Positions 8,563 through 18,200 of a stretch of 64,000 nt of DNA are shown here, piece by piece. Source of the DNA: Flavobacterium agrisoli (lineage in GTDB: Bacteria; Bacteroidota; Bacteroidia; Flavobacteriales; Flavobacteriaceae). The position numbers and the translations under genes are program-made. The notes under the pieces are model-generated. The model ran no database searches, was not told the DNA's origin, and saw nothing but the letters and a program-made list of their open reading frames with translations. The stretch lies in NCBI RefSeq assembly GCF_016522065.1, contig NZ_JAEHFV010000001.1, positions 620,001 to 684,000 of the forward strand, read 5' to 3'. Positions within the stretch are counted from its first letter, which is position 1; each line of letters starts with the position of its first letter.

Positions 8563-9816
8563 ATGTTATTCGAAGATTTAGCACTTTCCAAAAGTATCCA
8601 AAAAGCCGTTCACGAAGAAGGCTATACCAACCCCACCCCCATTCAAGAACAAGCTATTCCTATTGTTTTATCAGGCCGAGATTTGGTAGGATGCGCCCAA
8701 ACCGGTACCGGAAAAACGGCAGCTTTTGCTATTCCGATTATCCATCAATTGCACCGCATCGTGGGTTCTTCTAAAAAAGCCAAAAAAATCAGAGCTTTAA
8801 TTGTAACCCCTACGCGTGAATTAGCGGTTCAAATTGGACAAAATTTCGATACATATGCTAAATACACCAATCTAACACAATTGACCATCTTTGGAGGAGT
8901 ATCGCAAAATGCACAAGTAGATACTTTAAAAAATGGTGTAGATGTCTTGGTGGCTACTCCAGGACGTTTATTGGATTTGCAAAAACAAGGTTTTATCGAT
9001 TTGGATCATTTGCATGTTTTGGTTTTAGACGAAGCCGATCAAATGTTAGACATGGGTTTTATAAACGATGTCAAAAAAATAGTAAAACTTACCCCAAAAA
9101 ACAGGCAAACGCTACTTTTCTCTGCCACGATGCCTATTGCTATTCGCGAATTGGCCGAAATGTTTTTGCAAGATCCGGCAACGGTCACGGTATCTCCTGT
9201 TTCTTCTACCGCTGAAAAAGTAGAACAACGTGTTTATTTTGTTGAAAAAGGAGAAAAACGAAATTTACTTCATCATTTAATCACGCAAGACAATTTATCG
9301 AATGTCTTGGTTTTTTCAAGAACCAAACACGGTGCCGATAATATTGTAAAAGCATTACGAAAAAAAGAGATAGCAGCCGAAGCCATTCACGGAGACAAAT
9401 CGCAAAACGCGCGACAACGTGTTTTGGATGCATTTAAAAATAAAGAAGTAGGTGTTTTAATTGCCACCGATATTGCCGCAAGGGGAATTGATATTGATCA
9501 ATTACCCTATGTTATTAATTTTGATTTGCCCAATATTCCCGAAACATATGTACACCGTATTGGCCGAACAGGTCGTGCCGGAAATGGTGGAATTGCGATT
9601 TCATTTTGTAGTAAAGATGAACACGGTTACTGGAAGGATATTCAAAAATTGATTAAGGTAGATGTAAAAACAATTGCCGATCATCCTTATCCTTGGCATA
9701 GCGGCTCTCCAATTGCCGAAGCAACTAAACCTAAAAATTCAAACCGAAGTGGGGGTAAAAAAACCAATTCTCGAAAATCGGATAATTCTAAGAAAAACAA
9801 AAAACGTTGGTATTAA
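8563..9816 (+). CDS. DEAD-box RNA helicase, RhlE-like
   Basis: A 417-residue ATP-dependent RNA helicase. Visible motifs, in order: Q motif (TPIQEQAIP), Walker A AQTGTGKT, PTRELA, TPGR, DEAD in LDEADQMLDMGF, SATMP, then RecA domain 2 with ARGIDID and HRIGRTGRAG. A basic, low-complexity tail (from about residue 385, rich in K, S and N) replaces the RNA-binding domains of larger paralogues and fits RhlE-type helicases acting in ribosome assembly or RNA decay. The TAA stop lies inside the terminator hairpin at 9801-9830. Confidence 0.93.
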   Translation: MLFEDLALSKSIQKAVHEEGYTNPTPIQEQAIPIVLSGRDLVGCAQTGTGKTAAFAIPIIHQLHRIVGSSKKAKKIRALIVTPTRELAVQIGQNFDTYAKYTNLTQLTIFGGVSQNAQVDTLKNGVDVLVATPGRLLDLQKQGFIDLDHLHVLVLDEADQMLDMGFINDVKKIVKLTPKNRQTLLFSATMPIAIRELAEMFLQDPATVTVSPVSSTAEKVEQRVYFVEKGEKRNLLHHLITQDNLSNVLVFSRTKHGADNIVKALRKKEIAAEAIHGDKSQNARQRVLDAFKNKEVGVLIATDIAARGIDIDQLPYVINFDLPNIPETYVHRIGRTGRAGNGGIAISFCSKDEHGYWKDIQKLIKVDVKTIADHPYPWHSGSPIAEATKPKNSNRSGGKKTNSRKSDNSKKNKKRWY

Positions 9817-9830
9817 TACCAACGTTTTTT
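9801..9830. terminator. Bidirectional terminator containing a stop codon
   Basis: A 28-base perfect palindrome (arms AAAACGTTGGTATT / AATACCAACGTTTT) runs into T-tracts on both strands. It terminates the helicase gene on + and the DUF1697 gene on the minus strand. The helicase stop codon (9814-9816) is in the centre of the palindrome. Confidence 0.9.
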
Positions 9831-9832
9831 TT

Positions 9833-10378
9833 TTATCGCTCTTCAAAAAGTTCTAACAAACGACTCACCGTATTCCAATTCCGAATCGTGGCAACCACAT
9901 TCAATTTCTTTTCGATATACTTTTGATCCAATCTTGTTTTTCCTGCTCCCATCGCATATTTTATAAAAATTTTATTCCCTTGTAAAATAGCTTCATCGGG
10001 TTTAAATTGACTCATTTTTAAATCGTTTATAGCTTCCTTTTTTAAATTTTGGGATAAAAAAGCCACATATAATTTTTTCACATCTACTTCTTTATCAATC
10101 AAAAAAGGATTCTCATTTAAAGTACTTTTTAAATCTTCTTTAGAAACTACCACAACCGCAACTTCGTGTCCAAAAACCTTAAAAATTTCTTGTTTAATGG
10201 CAAATCCAACTGCTGCTGAATTGCTTTCAGGCGAATCAACAAAAACATTTCCAGACTGAATGTAAGTCACCACATTTTGAAAACCACAATTCTCTAACGT
10301 AGTTTTCAAAGCATCCATTTTGATCATATTGTGTCCCGAAACATTAATTCCGCGAAGAAGACATAAGTGCGTATTCAT
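9833..10378 (-). CDS. DUF1697 domain protein
   Basis: A 181-residue protein with the DUF1697 hallmarks: an N-terminal CLLRGINVSGHN, then MDALKTTLENCGF and YIQSGNVFVDS, and the C-terminal region TRNWNTVSRLLEL (here TIRNWNTVSRLLEL). The family is widespread, cytosolic and of unknown function. It converges with the helicase gene and shares its terminator. The gene stands alone and the start is supported by the conserved N-terminus. Confidence 0.88.
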   Translation of the reverse strand: MNTHLCLLRGINVSGHNMIKMDALKTTLENCGFQNVVTYIQSGNVFVDSPESNSAAVGFAIKQEIFKVFGHEVAVVVVSKEDLKSTLNENPFLIDKEVDVKKLYVAFLSQNLKKEAINDLKMSQFKPDEAILQGNKIFIKYAMGAGKTRLDQKYIEKKLNVVATIRNWNTVSRLLELFEER

Positions 10379-10471
10379 AAAATAGTTATTCTTTTTTCAA
10401 AGGTACTTTTTAGATTTTAGAATTTCTTCAGAAAAATGATTTAAAAAAAACAACTTCTCGTTCACTCAAAA

Positions 10472-11419
10472 TTATTTAAAATTCAAATGTTCTTTGGCGT
10501 ATTTCTTTTTTTCTGATTTTGAAAATTCTTTGGTAATTACCATTTCATCAACTTTTGCCGTATACTCTTTTCCCGACTCAATTTGAACATCTCCTTCTTG
10601 CGTAATAAATATCGGATTGATGTTTTTAAACTTACTTTTATAACCTTTTAAATTTTTACTAGTCGATTTAAAATCTTTATCGAACAAATAATGTACATTA
10701 AAATGAATGGTATACCCTTTGCCATTATACATTTCGGAAACGCCAATTTCGGTTTGCGGATGGACTGATTCGCCTAGTTTAACCCATATTTTATTTTGAT
10801 TAAATCCGGTGTAAGTGGCACAAGTTCCGTCTTCGTGTTCAATGGTAACCGAATTTCGTTTGCTTGTATAGATGGCATCTGCAGAATCGGTATTCTCATG
10901 TTCGTTTACAATTCTTACCACAATTCCTTTTCGCATGCTGCAAATTGTATCGGGAGTTGGAGATATCACAAAAAAAGATTTCCAATTTGCCGGTTTTTCT
11001 TGTCCTAAAAATTTTTCGCCAGCATTACCAGCTTCTTTAATTTTTACTTTTTTACCATTTTTAAAAGGTAATGAATATCCAAACAGACTATCAATTCTCG
11101 GATTTAACTCACCCATTATGGAGTAAATATTGTACGAATATCCAATTCCTTTGTTTTTATCAATTGGTCTGAGTTTCATTAAAAAACCACTATGACTTCT
11201 TAGAACTGCTTTGTGTTCACGAACATCGCAATTTTGAACATTCGAAAACTGCAAATCTACCGAGTAACTTCCGGGACTGTTTTTTTCGTAATAGAAATCG
11301 ATGCTCTTGTCGTCGTTTACTTTTTTATTTATTGTAATAATTTGTTTTTGAGCTAGTAAACTACCGCTACATATAGTACTAATTAAAAAATAAATTAAAA
11401 ATTTGGTTTGATTTTTCAT
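10472..11419 (-). CDS. Secreted protein with degenerate M23 peptidase-like domain
   Basis: A 315-residue protein with a signal peptide (hydrophobic residues 7-22, cleavage near LLAQ). Residues 155-245 follow the pattern of an M23/LytM endopeptidase: a core strand VTIEHEDGTCATYTGF, then KLGESVHPQTEIG, then YTIHFNVHYL. The usual metal-binding residues are not conserved. The LYAH position reads TYTG (Gly205 for His), the HLHF motif reads TIHF (Thr237 for the first His), and I see no HxxxD pair upstream. It is therefore likely a non-catalytic peptidoglycan-associated or regulatory relative. The N-terminal 150 residues are beta-rich and unassigned. Gene is monocistronic. Confidence 0.65.
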   Translation of the reverse strand: MKNQTKFLIYFLISTICSGSLLAQKQIITINKKVNDDKSIDFYYEKNSPGSYSVDLQFSNVQNCDVREHKAVLRSHSGFLMKLRPIDKNKGIGYSYNIYSIMGELNPRIDSLFGYSLPFKNGKKVKIKEAGNAGEKFLGQEKPANWKSFFVISPTPDTICSMRKGIVVRIVNEHENTDSADAIYTSKRNSVTIEHEDGTCATYTGFNQNKIWVKLGESVHPQTEIGVSEMYNGKGYTIHFNVHYLFDKDFKSTSKNLKGYKSKFKNINPIFITQEGDVQIESGKEYTAKVDEMVITKEFSKSEKKKYAKEHLNFK

Positions 11420-11636
11420 AAGGTTGAATTTGGTTAATTGGTTCGTTTTTTAATAAACAAGAATAATACAATAAAATACATAAAGAAGATTTTTCTTATA
11501 GATAAAATAAAAAAACACATTTTTCATTCTAAAAGTTATATTAACTCCATTTTCAAAATCACCAATTAAAATCTATCTTCGCTAAAAGGAATAAATTCTT
11601 TTTTAAAACTGCTAATCGTAAATTTTAAATCTTAAA

Positions 11637-13742
11637 ATGGATCTTTTACAAACTCCTATCGAATACCTCAAAGGCGTTGGCCCAAGTCGAGGCGAATTAT
11701 TGCGAAAGGAGTTGGGAATTCATAAATATGGCGATTTAGTGCAGTTGTTTCCCAATCGATATATTGATAGAACGCGGTATTATAAGATAAACGAACTACA
11801 AAATTCAGCTGCAGAAGTTCAAATAATAGGCCGAATTATTCATATTAAAACCGTTGAATTTGGTAAAAACCAAAAAAGATTGGTCGCAACTTTTACTGAT
11901 GATGAAACTGGACAAATGGAACTCGTTTGGTTTCAAGGAATTAAATGGCTTAAAGAATCTTTGAAACTAAATGAAAAAATTGTGATTTTTGGAAAATGTA
12001 CTTTGTTTAACGGTACATTTAACATGTCACATCCTGAAATTGAATTGTTAGCCGAACATGAAAAAAGTTTGCGATCGGCCATGCAACCCGTTTATCCTTC
12101 AACAGAAAAATTAGCGAACAGAGGTATTTCAAATCGAGTTTTTACCAAATTAATGCAACAACTTTTTCTAGAAACTCAGGCTGCTTTTTCCGAAACCCTA
12201 CCCGATTATTTGCTAACATCACTTTCATTAATTCCGAAAAAAGCCGCATTATTTAATATTCATTTTCCAAAAAGCAACGAACTTTTAGCTAAAGCGCAAT
12301 TCCGATTAAAATTTGAAGAATTGTTTTTTATACAATTGCAATTAATTACCAAAAATCTCCTCCAAAAACATAAAATAAAAGGACACGCTTTTACACAAGT
12401 TGGCTCGTTTTTTAACGAATTTTATCAAAATCACTTGCCTTTTGACTTAACCAATGCGCAAAAACGAGTCCTCAAAGAAATTCGGGCTGATATGGGAAGC
12501 AATGCCCAAATGAACCGTTTATTACAGGGAGATGTTGGCTCGGGTAAAACCATAGTTGCTTTTATGAGCATGCTTTTGGCTTTAGATAATGGTTTTCAGG
12601 CTTGTTTAATGGCACCAACCGAAATTTTAGCCAATCAGCATTTTGTGGGCTTATCCGAATTAGCAGAGCGTATGAACATTTCTATCAAAATTCTAACCGG
12701 TTCTACTAAAACAGCTGCTCGAAAAATCATTCACGAAGAATTAGAAAATGGCGCTTTGCAAATTTTAATAGGAACGCATGCTTTGTTAGAAGATAAAGTG
12801 AAGTTTAAAAACTTAGGTTTATCGGTAATTGATGAGCAACATCGTTTTGGCGTAGAGCAGCGTTCAAAATTGTGGAAAAAAAACAGCATTCCGCCCCATG
12901 TTTTAGTCATGACCGCCACTCCTATTCCGCGAACGCTTGCGATGAGTCTGTATGGCGATTTGGATATTTCGGTAATTGACGAGTTGCCTCCTGGCAGAAA
13001 ACCCATACAAACCGTGCACCGCTACGATGCTAACCGACTAAAAGTATGGAAATTTATTCGAGATGAAATTGCCAAAGGCCGTCAAATTTATATTGTTTAT
13101 CCACTCATTCAAGAATCCGAAAAAATGGATTTTAAAGATTTAATGGACGGATACGAAAGTATTTCACGCGATTTTCCTTTGCCACAATACAGCATTTCTA
13201 TCGTACACGGTAAAATGAAACCTGCCGATAAAGATGCTGAAATGAAACGCTTTAGCGAAGGAAAAACCAATATTATGGTGGCGACCACAGTAATCGAAGT
13301 TGGTGTGAATGTACCCAACGCCAGTGTGATGATTATTGAAAGCGCCGAACGTTTTGGATTATCGCAACTACACCAATTGCGAGGTCGCGTGGGTCGTGGT
13401 GCCGAACAAAGTTATTGCATTTTAATGACCAGTCACAAATTGAGTTCAGACAGTAAAACCCGTATGGAAACTATGGTACAAACCAACGATGGTTTTGAAA
13501 TTGCCGAAGTCGACTTAAAATTGAGAGGTCCAGGTGATCTAATGGGAACCCAACAAAGTGGTGTACTCAATCTTCAAATTGCCGATATTGTAAAAGACAA
13601 AGAAATTTTAGCTTTGGCTCGAAATCACGCGCTTGTATTATTGAAAAAAGACCCCGCATTGCAATTGCCTGAACACCAAAATTTGCGAACCGTATTCCTA
13701 GAAATGACGAAAAAGAAAAACATTTGGAATTACATCAGTTAA
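11637..13742 (+). CDS. recG: ATP-dependent DNA helicase RecG
   Basis: A 701-residue protein of normal family length. RecG remodels stalled replication forks and branched DNA. An N-terminal wedge/OB domain (helix-hairpin entry YLKGVGPSRGELL, then OB strands near 60-150) precedes a superfamily 2 helicase: Walker A GDVGSGKT, motif II DEQHRFG, motif III TATPIPRTLA, motif V TTVIEVGVNVPNA and motif VI QLRGRVGRG. The C-terminal wedge-associated segment is complete. The ATG at 11637 gives the canonical N-terminus. The gene stands alone. Confidence 0.97.
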   Translation: MDLLQTPIEYLKGVGPSRGELLRKELGIHKYGDLVQLFPNRYIDRTRYYKINELQNSAAEVQIIGRIIHIKTVEFGKNQKRLVATFTDDETGQMELVWFQGIKWLKESLKLNEKIVIFGKCTLFNGTFNMSHPEIELLAEHEKSLRSAMQPVYPSTEKLANRGISNRVFTKLMQQLFLETQAAFSETLPDYLLTSLSLIPKKAALFNIHFPKSNELLAKAQFRLKFEELFFIQLQLITKNLLQKHKIKGHAFTQVGSFFNEFYQNHLPFDLTNAQKRVLKEIRADMGSNAQMNRLLQGDVGSGKTIVAFMSMLLALDNGFQACLMAPTEILANQHFVGLSELAERMNISIKILTGSTKTAARKIIHEELENGALQILIGTHALLEDKVKFKNLGLSVIDEQHRFGVEQRSKLWKKNSIPPHVLVMTATPIPRTLAMSLYGDLDISVIDELPPGRKPIQTVHRYDANRLKVWKFIRDEIAKGRQIYIVYPLIQESEKMDFKDLMDGYESISRDFPLPQYSISIVHGKMKPADKDAEMKRFSEGKTNIMVATTVIEVGVNVPNASVMIIESAERFGLSQLHQLRGRVGRGAEQSYCILMTSHKLSSDSKTRMETMVQTNDGFEIAEVDLKLRGPGDLMGTQQSGVLNLQIADIVKDKEILALARNHALVLLKKDPALQLPEHQNLRTVFLEMTKKKNIWNYIS

Positions 13743-13844
13743 TTCTATAAAAGGCTGTATATTTTTTGAAAACTATTTTTTTCTCATTTTTAATTAAACC
13801 TTTGTCTGTTTTGAAAGTCTTATACTCTTAAATTGCCTTAAAAA

Positions 13845-13866
13845 CTACAATTGTTGTAGCTACAAC
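13845..13866. promoter_or_regulatory. Overlapping palindromes before the efflux operon, candidate operator
   Basis: Two dyads share bases: CTACAA-TTG-TTGTAG (13845-13859) and the perfect 14-base palindrome GTTGTAGCTACAAC (13853-13866). They lie about 45 bases upstream of the likely -7 element and 98 bases before the adaptor gene. No T-tract follows, so a terminator is unlikely. The form fits a repressor operator, but no regulator gene is adjacent. Confidence 0.4.
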
Positions 13867-13909
13867 TGTTAAATACAAAGTCACATTCAAAGGTTTTACA
13901 ACAAAAAAC

Positions 13910-13917
13910 TAAATTTG
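13910..13917 (+). promoter_or_regulatory. -7 promoter element of the efflux operon
   Basis: TAAATTTG matches TAnnTTTG exactly, 47 bases before the adaptor ATG. A -33 element is not clear at the usual spacing, consistent with a regulated promoter. Confidence 0.45.
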
Positions 13918-13963
13918 CAATTATACCAAAAACCTAACATAAACCTACACAACTTCACATAAA

Positions 13964-15022
13964 ATGAAATTTAAAAATCTAGCCCTTGTTATCATTATTA
14001 TCGGAATAGGAAGCTTTATCGGATACAGGATAATAGCCAATCAAGAAAAAAATGCCGAAGCAAAAGCATTTAAAAGCAAGAAAAAAGCAACTACCGTTTC
14101 GGGAATAATTGTAAAAAGCAGTGTTTTTGACAACCATCTTTCATTATCAGGTTCTATTGAAGCGAACGAACAAGTGGAAATTAGAAGTGAAGTTTCTGGA
14201 ATTGTAGAAGGTATTTATTTTAAAGAAGGTTCGATGGTCAAAAAAGGCCAGGTTTTATTTAAAGTCAACGACATTGAACTAAAAGCGCAATTGCAACAAG
14301 CTATTACCAAACAAGGACTTGCTGGCGAAAATGCCCGAAGAGCCAAATTACTATTAGAAAAAGAAGCCATTAGTCAAGAAGAATTTGATGTTGCCAATGC
14401 TGATTTTGCTTCTACAACGGCACAAACCCAATTAATTAGAGCGCAAATTGCCAAAACATCTGTAAAAGCGCCTTTTTCTGGTAAAATCGGATTGCGTTCT
14501 ATTTCGCCTGGAACCTACATTACCCCTAGCCTATTGGTGGCCAAATTAGTAAACACACAACAATTAAAAATCACTTTTTCGGTTCCCGAAAAATATGCAA
14601 CTCAAGTTCAAAATCATACTAAAATTCAGTTTACAGTATCCGGTTCAAACGAAGTGCATACTGCAACGGTTTATGCCATTGAGCCAGAAGTAGAAGTTCA
14701 AACTCGTACGTTGCAAATAAGGGCTTTGGCCAATAATGTAGATGGAAAATTGTTTCCAGGTACTTTTGCCGATGTACAGTTGCCTTTAACCATTATTCAG
14801 GATGCCATTGTAATTCCAACCGAAGCCATAATTCCAATTCAGGGTGGAAAAAAGGTTTTTGTGGCTAAAAATGGAAAAGCAAAAGAAATTAAAGTGGAAA
14901 CAGGTACAAGAACAGAATCGGATATTTTAATTTATAGCGGTTTACAAGTTGGCGATACTTTGATAACCAATGGTGTCATGAGTTTAAAAAACGACGATTC
15001 GATACAAGTAACTTTAGAATAA
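13964..15022 (+). CDS. RND efflux periplasmic adaptor (membrane fusion protein)
   Basis: A 352-residue adaptor linking an inner-membrane pump to an outer-membrane channel. Residues 6-25 form a membrane anchor. Next come a lipoyl half-motif (VEIRSEVSGIVEGIYFKEG), a short alpha-hairpin (KQGLAGENARRAKLLLEKEA), the second lipoyl half (TSVKAPFSGKIGLRSI), a beta-barrel domain, and a membrane-proximal domain ending DSIQVTLE. No lipobox cysteine is present. It is the first gene of a three-gene efflux operon; 72 bases separate it from the permease gene. Substrates cannot be predicted. Confidence 0.94.
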   Translation: MKFKNLALVIIIIGIGSFIGYRIIANQEKNAEAKAFKSKKKATTVSGIIVKSSVFDNHLSLSGSIEANEQVEIRSEVSGIVEGIYFKEGSMVKKGQVLFKVNDIELKAQLQQAITKQGLAGENARRAKLLLEKEAISQEEFDVANADFASTTAQTQLIRAQIAKTSVKAPFSGKIGLRSISPGTYITPSLLVAKLVNTQQLKITFSVPEKYATQVQNHTKIQFTVSGSNEVHTATVYAIEPEVEVQTRTLQIRALANNVDGKLFPGTFADVQLPLTIIQDAIVIPTEAIIPIQGGKKVFVAKNGKAKEIKVETGTRTESDILIYSGLQVGDTLITNGVMSLKNDDSIQVTLE

Positions 15023-15094
15023 TTCACAAAAACAAGCGTTTTCGTTCCAATTCAGAACGAACTCTATTTAAAAAACGCTCAAACCCAAAAAATA

Positions 15095-18000
15095 ATGAGT
15101 TTATCTACTACTAGCATCAAAAGACCCGTTTTGACCATTGTACTCAATGTAGCCATCATTTTGTTTGGTTTTATTGGTTATACTTTTTTAGGAGTGCGGG
15201 AATTTCCTTCGATTGATCCGGCGCAGGTTTCGGTAAGAACGAGTTACACCGGAGCCAATTCGGATATTATCGAATCGCAAATTACCGAACCGCTCGAAAA
15301 AGCCATTAATGCGATTGACGGCATTCGGAATATTACGTCTTCCAGTAATCAGGGAACCAGCAATATTACCATCGAATTTAACTTGGATAAAGATTTAGAA
15401 GAAGCGGCAAATGATGTAAGAGACAAAGTATCGCAAGCCATCCGAAATCTACCAAAAGATATAGACGCTCCCCCTGTTGTTTCTAAAGCGAATGCCGATA
15501 GCGATGCTATTATTTCGATGACCGTTCAGAGTGACACACGATCACAACTAGAATTGAGTGATTATGCCGAAAATGTGATTTCGCAAAGACTTGAAACCAT
15601 TCCCGGTGTTAGTGCGGTTCAAATTTGGGGACAAAAAAGATACGCCATGCGCTTGTGGATTGATCCCGTTAAATTAGCCTCATACGGTATCACGGTAGCC
15701 GAAGTTCGAGATGCTTTAAATGCGCAAAATATTGAACTCCCATCAGGAAAATTAACCGGAAACACCACCGAACTCACCGTAAAAACAATCGGGAATTTAT
15801 CTACTGCAGAAGAATTCAACAACATCATTGTTCGTTCCGAAGGCGAAAAAACCGTTCGTTTTAGCGATGTCGGCAACGCCGTTTTGGGTCCAGAAAATAT
15901 TGAAACTAAATTAACCCAATCCGGAAAACCGATGATTGGTTTGGCTATTGTGCCAATGCCAGGGGCGAATTATTTGGATATTTCGAATGAATTTTATAAA
16001 AAATTTGAGGCTTTAAAAAAAGATTTGCCTGAAGACATAACCCTGAATATTGCCTTAGACAACACGATTTTTGTAAAAAAATCGGTTATGGAAGTTGTTG
16101 AAACACTTGGAATTTCGATTGTTCTGGTTATTCTGATTATATATTTATTCTTCAGAGATTGGGCAATTGCCTTTAGACCCTTAATTGATATTCCGGTTTC
16201 CTTAATTGCTACTTTTTTCATCATGTGGCTTTTTGGATTTTCGATAAACGTGTTAACCTTACTGGCAATTGTATTGGCAACTGGTTTGGTTGTGGATGAC
16301 GGAATTGTAGTTACCGAAAACATCTTTAAAAAAGTAGAAGAAGGCATGAGCCCTATTGAAGCGGCCATTAAAGGTTCGAACGAAATCTTTTTTGCGGTAA
16401 TTTCCATTTCCATAACATTGGCAGCTGTATTTTTACCCGTAATCTTTTTAGAAGGATTTGTAGGTCGTTTGTTTAGAGAATTTGGAGTAGTCATCGGAGC
16501 AGCAGTCTTGATTTCGGCCTTTGTATCGCTAACCTTAACCCCAATGTTAAATGCGTATTTGATGAAAGGTGGCGAACAAAAAAAATCCAAATTTTATGTA
16601 ACTACAGAACCTTATTTCGAGAAATTAAACAAAGGATATGCTTCATCTTTAATTCAATTCATGAAAAGAAAATGGCTTAGTTTTCCCATTTTAATTGCTT
16701 GTTTCGGATTGATTTATTTGTTTTTTAATGTCTTGAAAAAAGAAACAGCTCCTTATGACGATCGCAGTTCAATAATTATGCGAATGAGTACTCCAGAAGG
16801 TTCTTCTTATGAATATACCGATCGTTTCATGCAAGAAATTTCAAAATTAGTTGATGATTCTATTCCGGAGAAAAAAGTAAGTTTAGTGGTTTCCTCTCCT
16901 AGTTATGGCTCTTCATCCGTGAACAGCGGCTTTATACGATTATCATTAAAAGAAAAAAACGAACGAGAACTTTCGCAACAAGAAATTGCTGATAAATTGT
17001 CCAAGTGGACGAGTCAATACCCCGAAGCCAAAACTTCGGTAACCCAACAACCTACTATTTCGGTAAATCGTAGAGCGGGTTTACCTATTCAGTATATTAT
17101 CCAAGCTCAGAATTTTGAAAAACTCCAAGAAAAAATTCCGTTGTTTATGGAAGAAGCATCCAAAAGTGATGTGTTTTCGATGACTGATGTGAATTTAAAA
17201 TTCAACAAACCCGAAATAAACGTAACCATAGACCGCGAAAAAGCCGAAAGTTTAGGAATTTCCATCAAAGATATTGCCGAAACTTTGCAACTTTCTTTGA
17301 GTGGTCAACGTTTTGGGTATTTTATTAAAAACGGAAAACAATATCAAGTCATTGGACAATTTGATGAAAAAGACCGCTCAAAACCATTGGATTTAACGTC
17401 GATGTTTGTTAAAAACAACAAAGGTGATTTGATTCAAATGGACAATGTAGTTGCTATTGACGAAAAAAGCAATCCGCCGCAATTGTACCACAATAACCGT
17501 TACATGTCGGCCACAGTTTCAGCTGGCTTGGCGCCCGGAAAAAGTATTAGCGACGGAATTGAAGCGATGAATCAGATAAAAGAAAAAGTGTTAGATGATA
17601 CTTTTACTACCGATTTGGGTGGCGAATCTAGGGATTTTGTAGAAAGTAGTTCCAATACTTCCTTTGCATTTGGGTTGGCTTTATTATTGATTTTTTTAAT
17701 TCTGTCGGCACAATTTGAAAGTTTTATTGATCCTTTTATCATAATTCTTACCGTACCAATGGCTGTTGCAGGAGCTTTATTTTCGCTTTGGTTATTTGAT
17801 CAAACCTGGAATATTTTTAGTCAAATTGGAACTATTATGTTAATTGGTTTGGTAACCAAAAACGGAATTTTAATTGTGGAATTTGCCAATCAACTTCGCG
17901 AGGAAGGTAAGGATAAATACCAGGCCATAATCGAAGCATCAGAAGCTCGTTTACGCCCCATTTTAATGACCAGTTTGGCTATTTCGTTGGGTGCTTTACC

Positions 18001-18196
18001 TATTGCTCTTTCTTTAGGAGCAGCCTCCACAAGCCGAATCGGAATGGGCGTTGTTATTGTAGGCGGTACTATTTTTTCGTTGGTTTTAACGTTGTTTATT
18101 ATCCCAGCACTTTATTTTATGTGGTCAAAAGCACGTAAACATTACCCCGAATTTGATCGTATTGAAGAATATGAAAAAGAAGCAAAAAAGCATTAA
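15095..18196 (+). CDS. RND multidrug efflux permease (AcrB/MexB type)
   Basis: A 1033-residue inner-membrane proton-driven pump of normal HAE1-family length. It begins with a helix after SIKRPVLTIVLNVAIILFG and shows two repeats, each of one helix, a large periplasmic loop and five further helices. The proton-relay aspartates sit in TM4 (ATGLVVDDGIVVTENI). TM10-12 include LIGLVTKNGILIVEFANQ. The periplasmic porter region has the IDPAQVSVRTSYTGAN segment typical of AcrB relatives. The downstream TolC gene starts four bases after its stop. Confidence 0.96.
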   Translation: MSLSTTSIKRPVLTIVLNVAIILFGFIGYTFLGVREFPSIDPAQVSVRTSYTGANSDIIESQITEPLEKAINAIDGIRNITSSSNQGTSNITIEFNLDKDLEEAANDVRDKVSQAIRNLPKDIDAPPVVSKANADSDAIISMTVQSDTRSQLELSDYAENVISQRLETIPGVSAVQIWGQKRYAMRLWIDPVKLASYGITVAEVRDALNAQNIELPSGKLTGNTTELTVKTIGNLSTAEEFNNIIVRSEGEKTVRFSDVGNAVLGPENIETKLTQSGKPMIGLAIVPMPGANYLDISNEFYKKFEALKKDLPEDITLNIALDNTIFVKKSVMEVVETLGISIVLVILIIYLFFRDWAIAFRPLIDIPVSLIATFFIMWLFGFSINVLTLLAIVLATGLVVDDGIVVTENIFKKVEEGMSPIEAAIKGSNEIFFAVISISITLAAVFLPVIFLEGFVGRLFREFGVVIGAAVLISAFVSLTLTPMLNAYLMKGGEQKKSKFYVTTEPYFEKLNKGYASSLIQFMKRKWLSFPILIACFGLIYLFFNVLKKETAPYDDRSSIIMRMSTPEGSSYEYTDRFMQEISKLVDDSIPEKKVSLVVSSPSYGSSSVNSGFIRLSLKEKNERELSQQEIADKLSKWTSQYPEAKTSVTQQPTISVNRRAGLPIQYIIQAQNFEKLQEKIPLFMEEASKSDVFSMTDVNLKFNKPEINVTIDREKAESLGISIKDIAETLQLSLSGQRFGYFIKNGKQYQVIGQFDEKDRSKPLDLTSMFVKNNKGDLIQMDNVVAIDEKSNPPQLYHNNRYMSATVSAGLAPGKSISDGIEAMNQIKEKVLDDTFTTDLGGESRDFVESSSNTSFAFGLALLLIFLILSAQFESFIDPFIIILTVPMAVAGALFSLWLFDQTWNIFSQIGTIMLIGLVTKNGILIVEFANQLREEGKDKYQAIIEASEARLRPILMTSLAISLGALPIALSLGAASTSRIGMGVVIVGGTIFSLVLTLFIIPALYFMWSKARKHYPEFDRIEEYEKEAKKH

Positions 18197-18200
18197 TCTT

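Noticed and set aside
15994..16590. 198-codon open frame on the minus strand inside the RND permease gene
   Set aside because: It lies wholly opposite a conserved gene, lacks domain resemblance and has low-complexity composition; a shadow frame.
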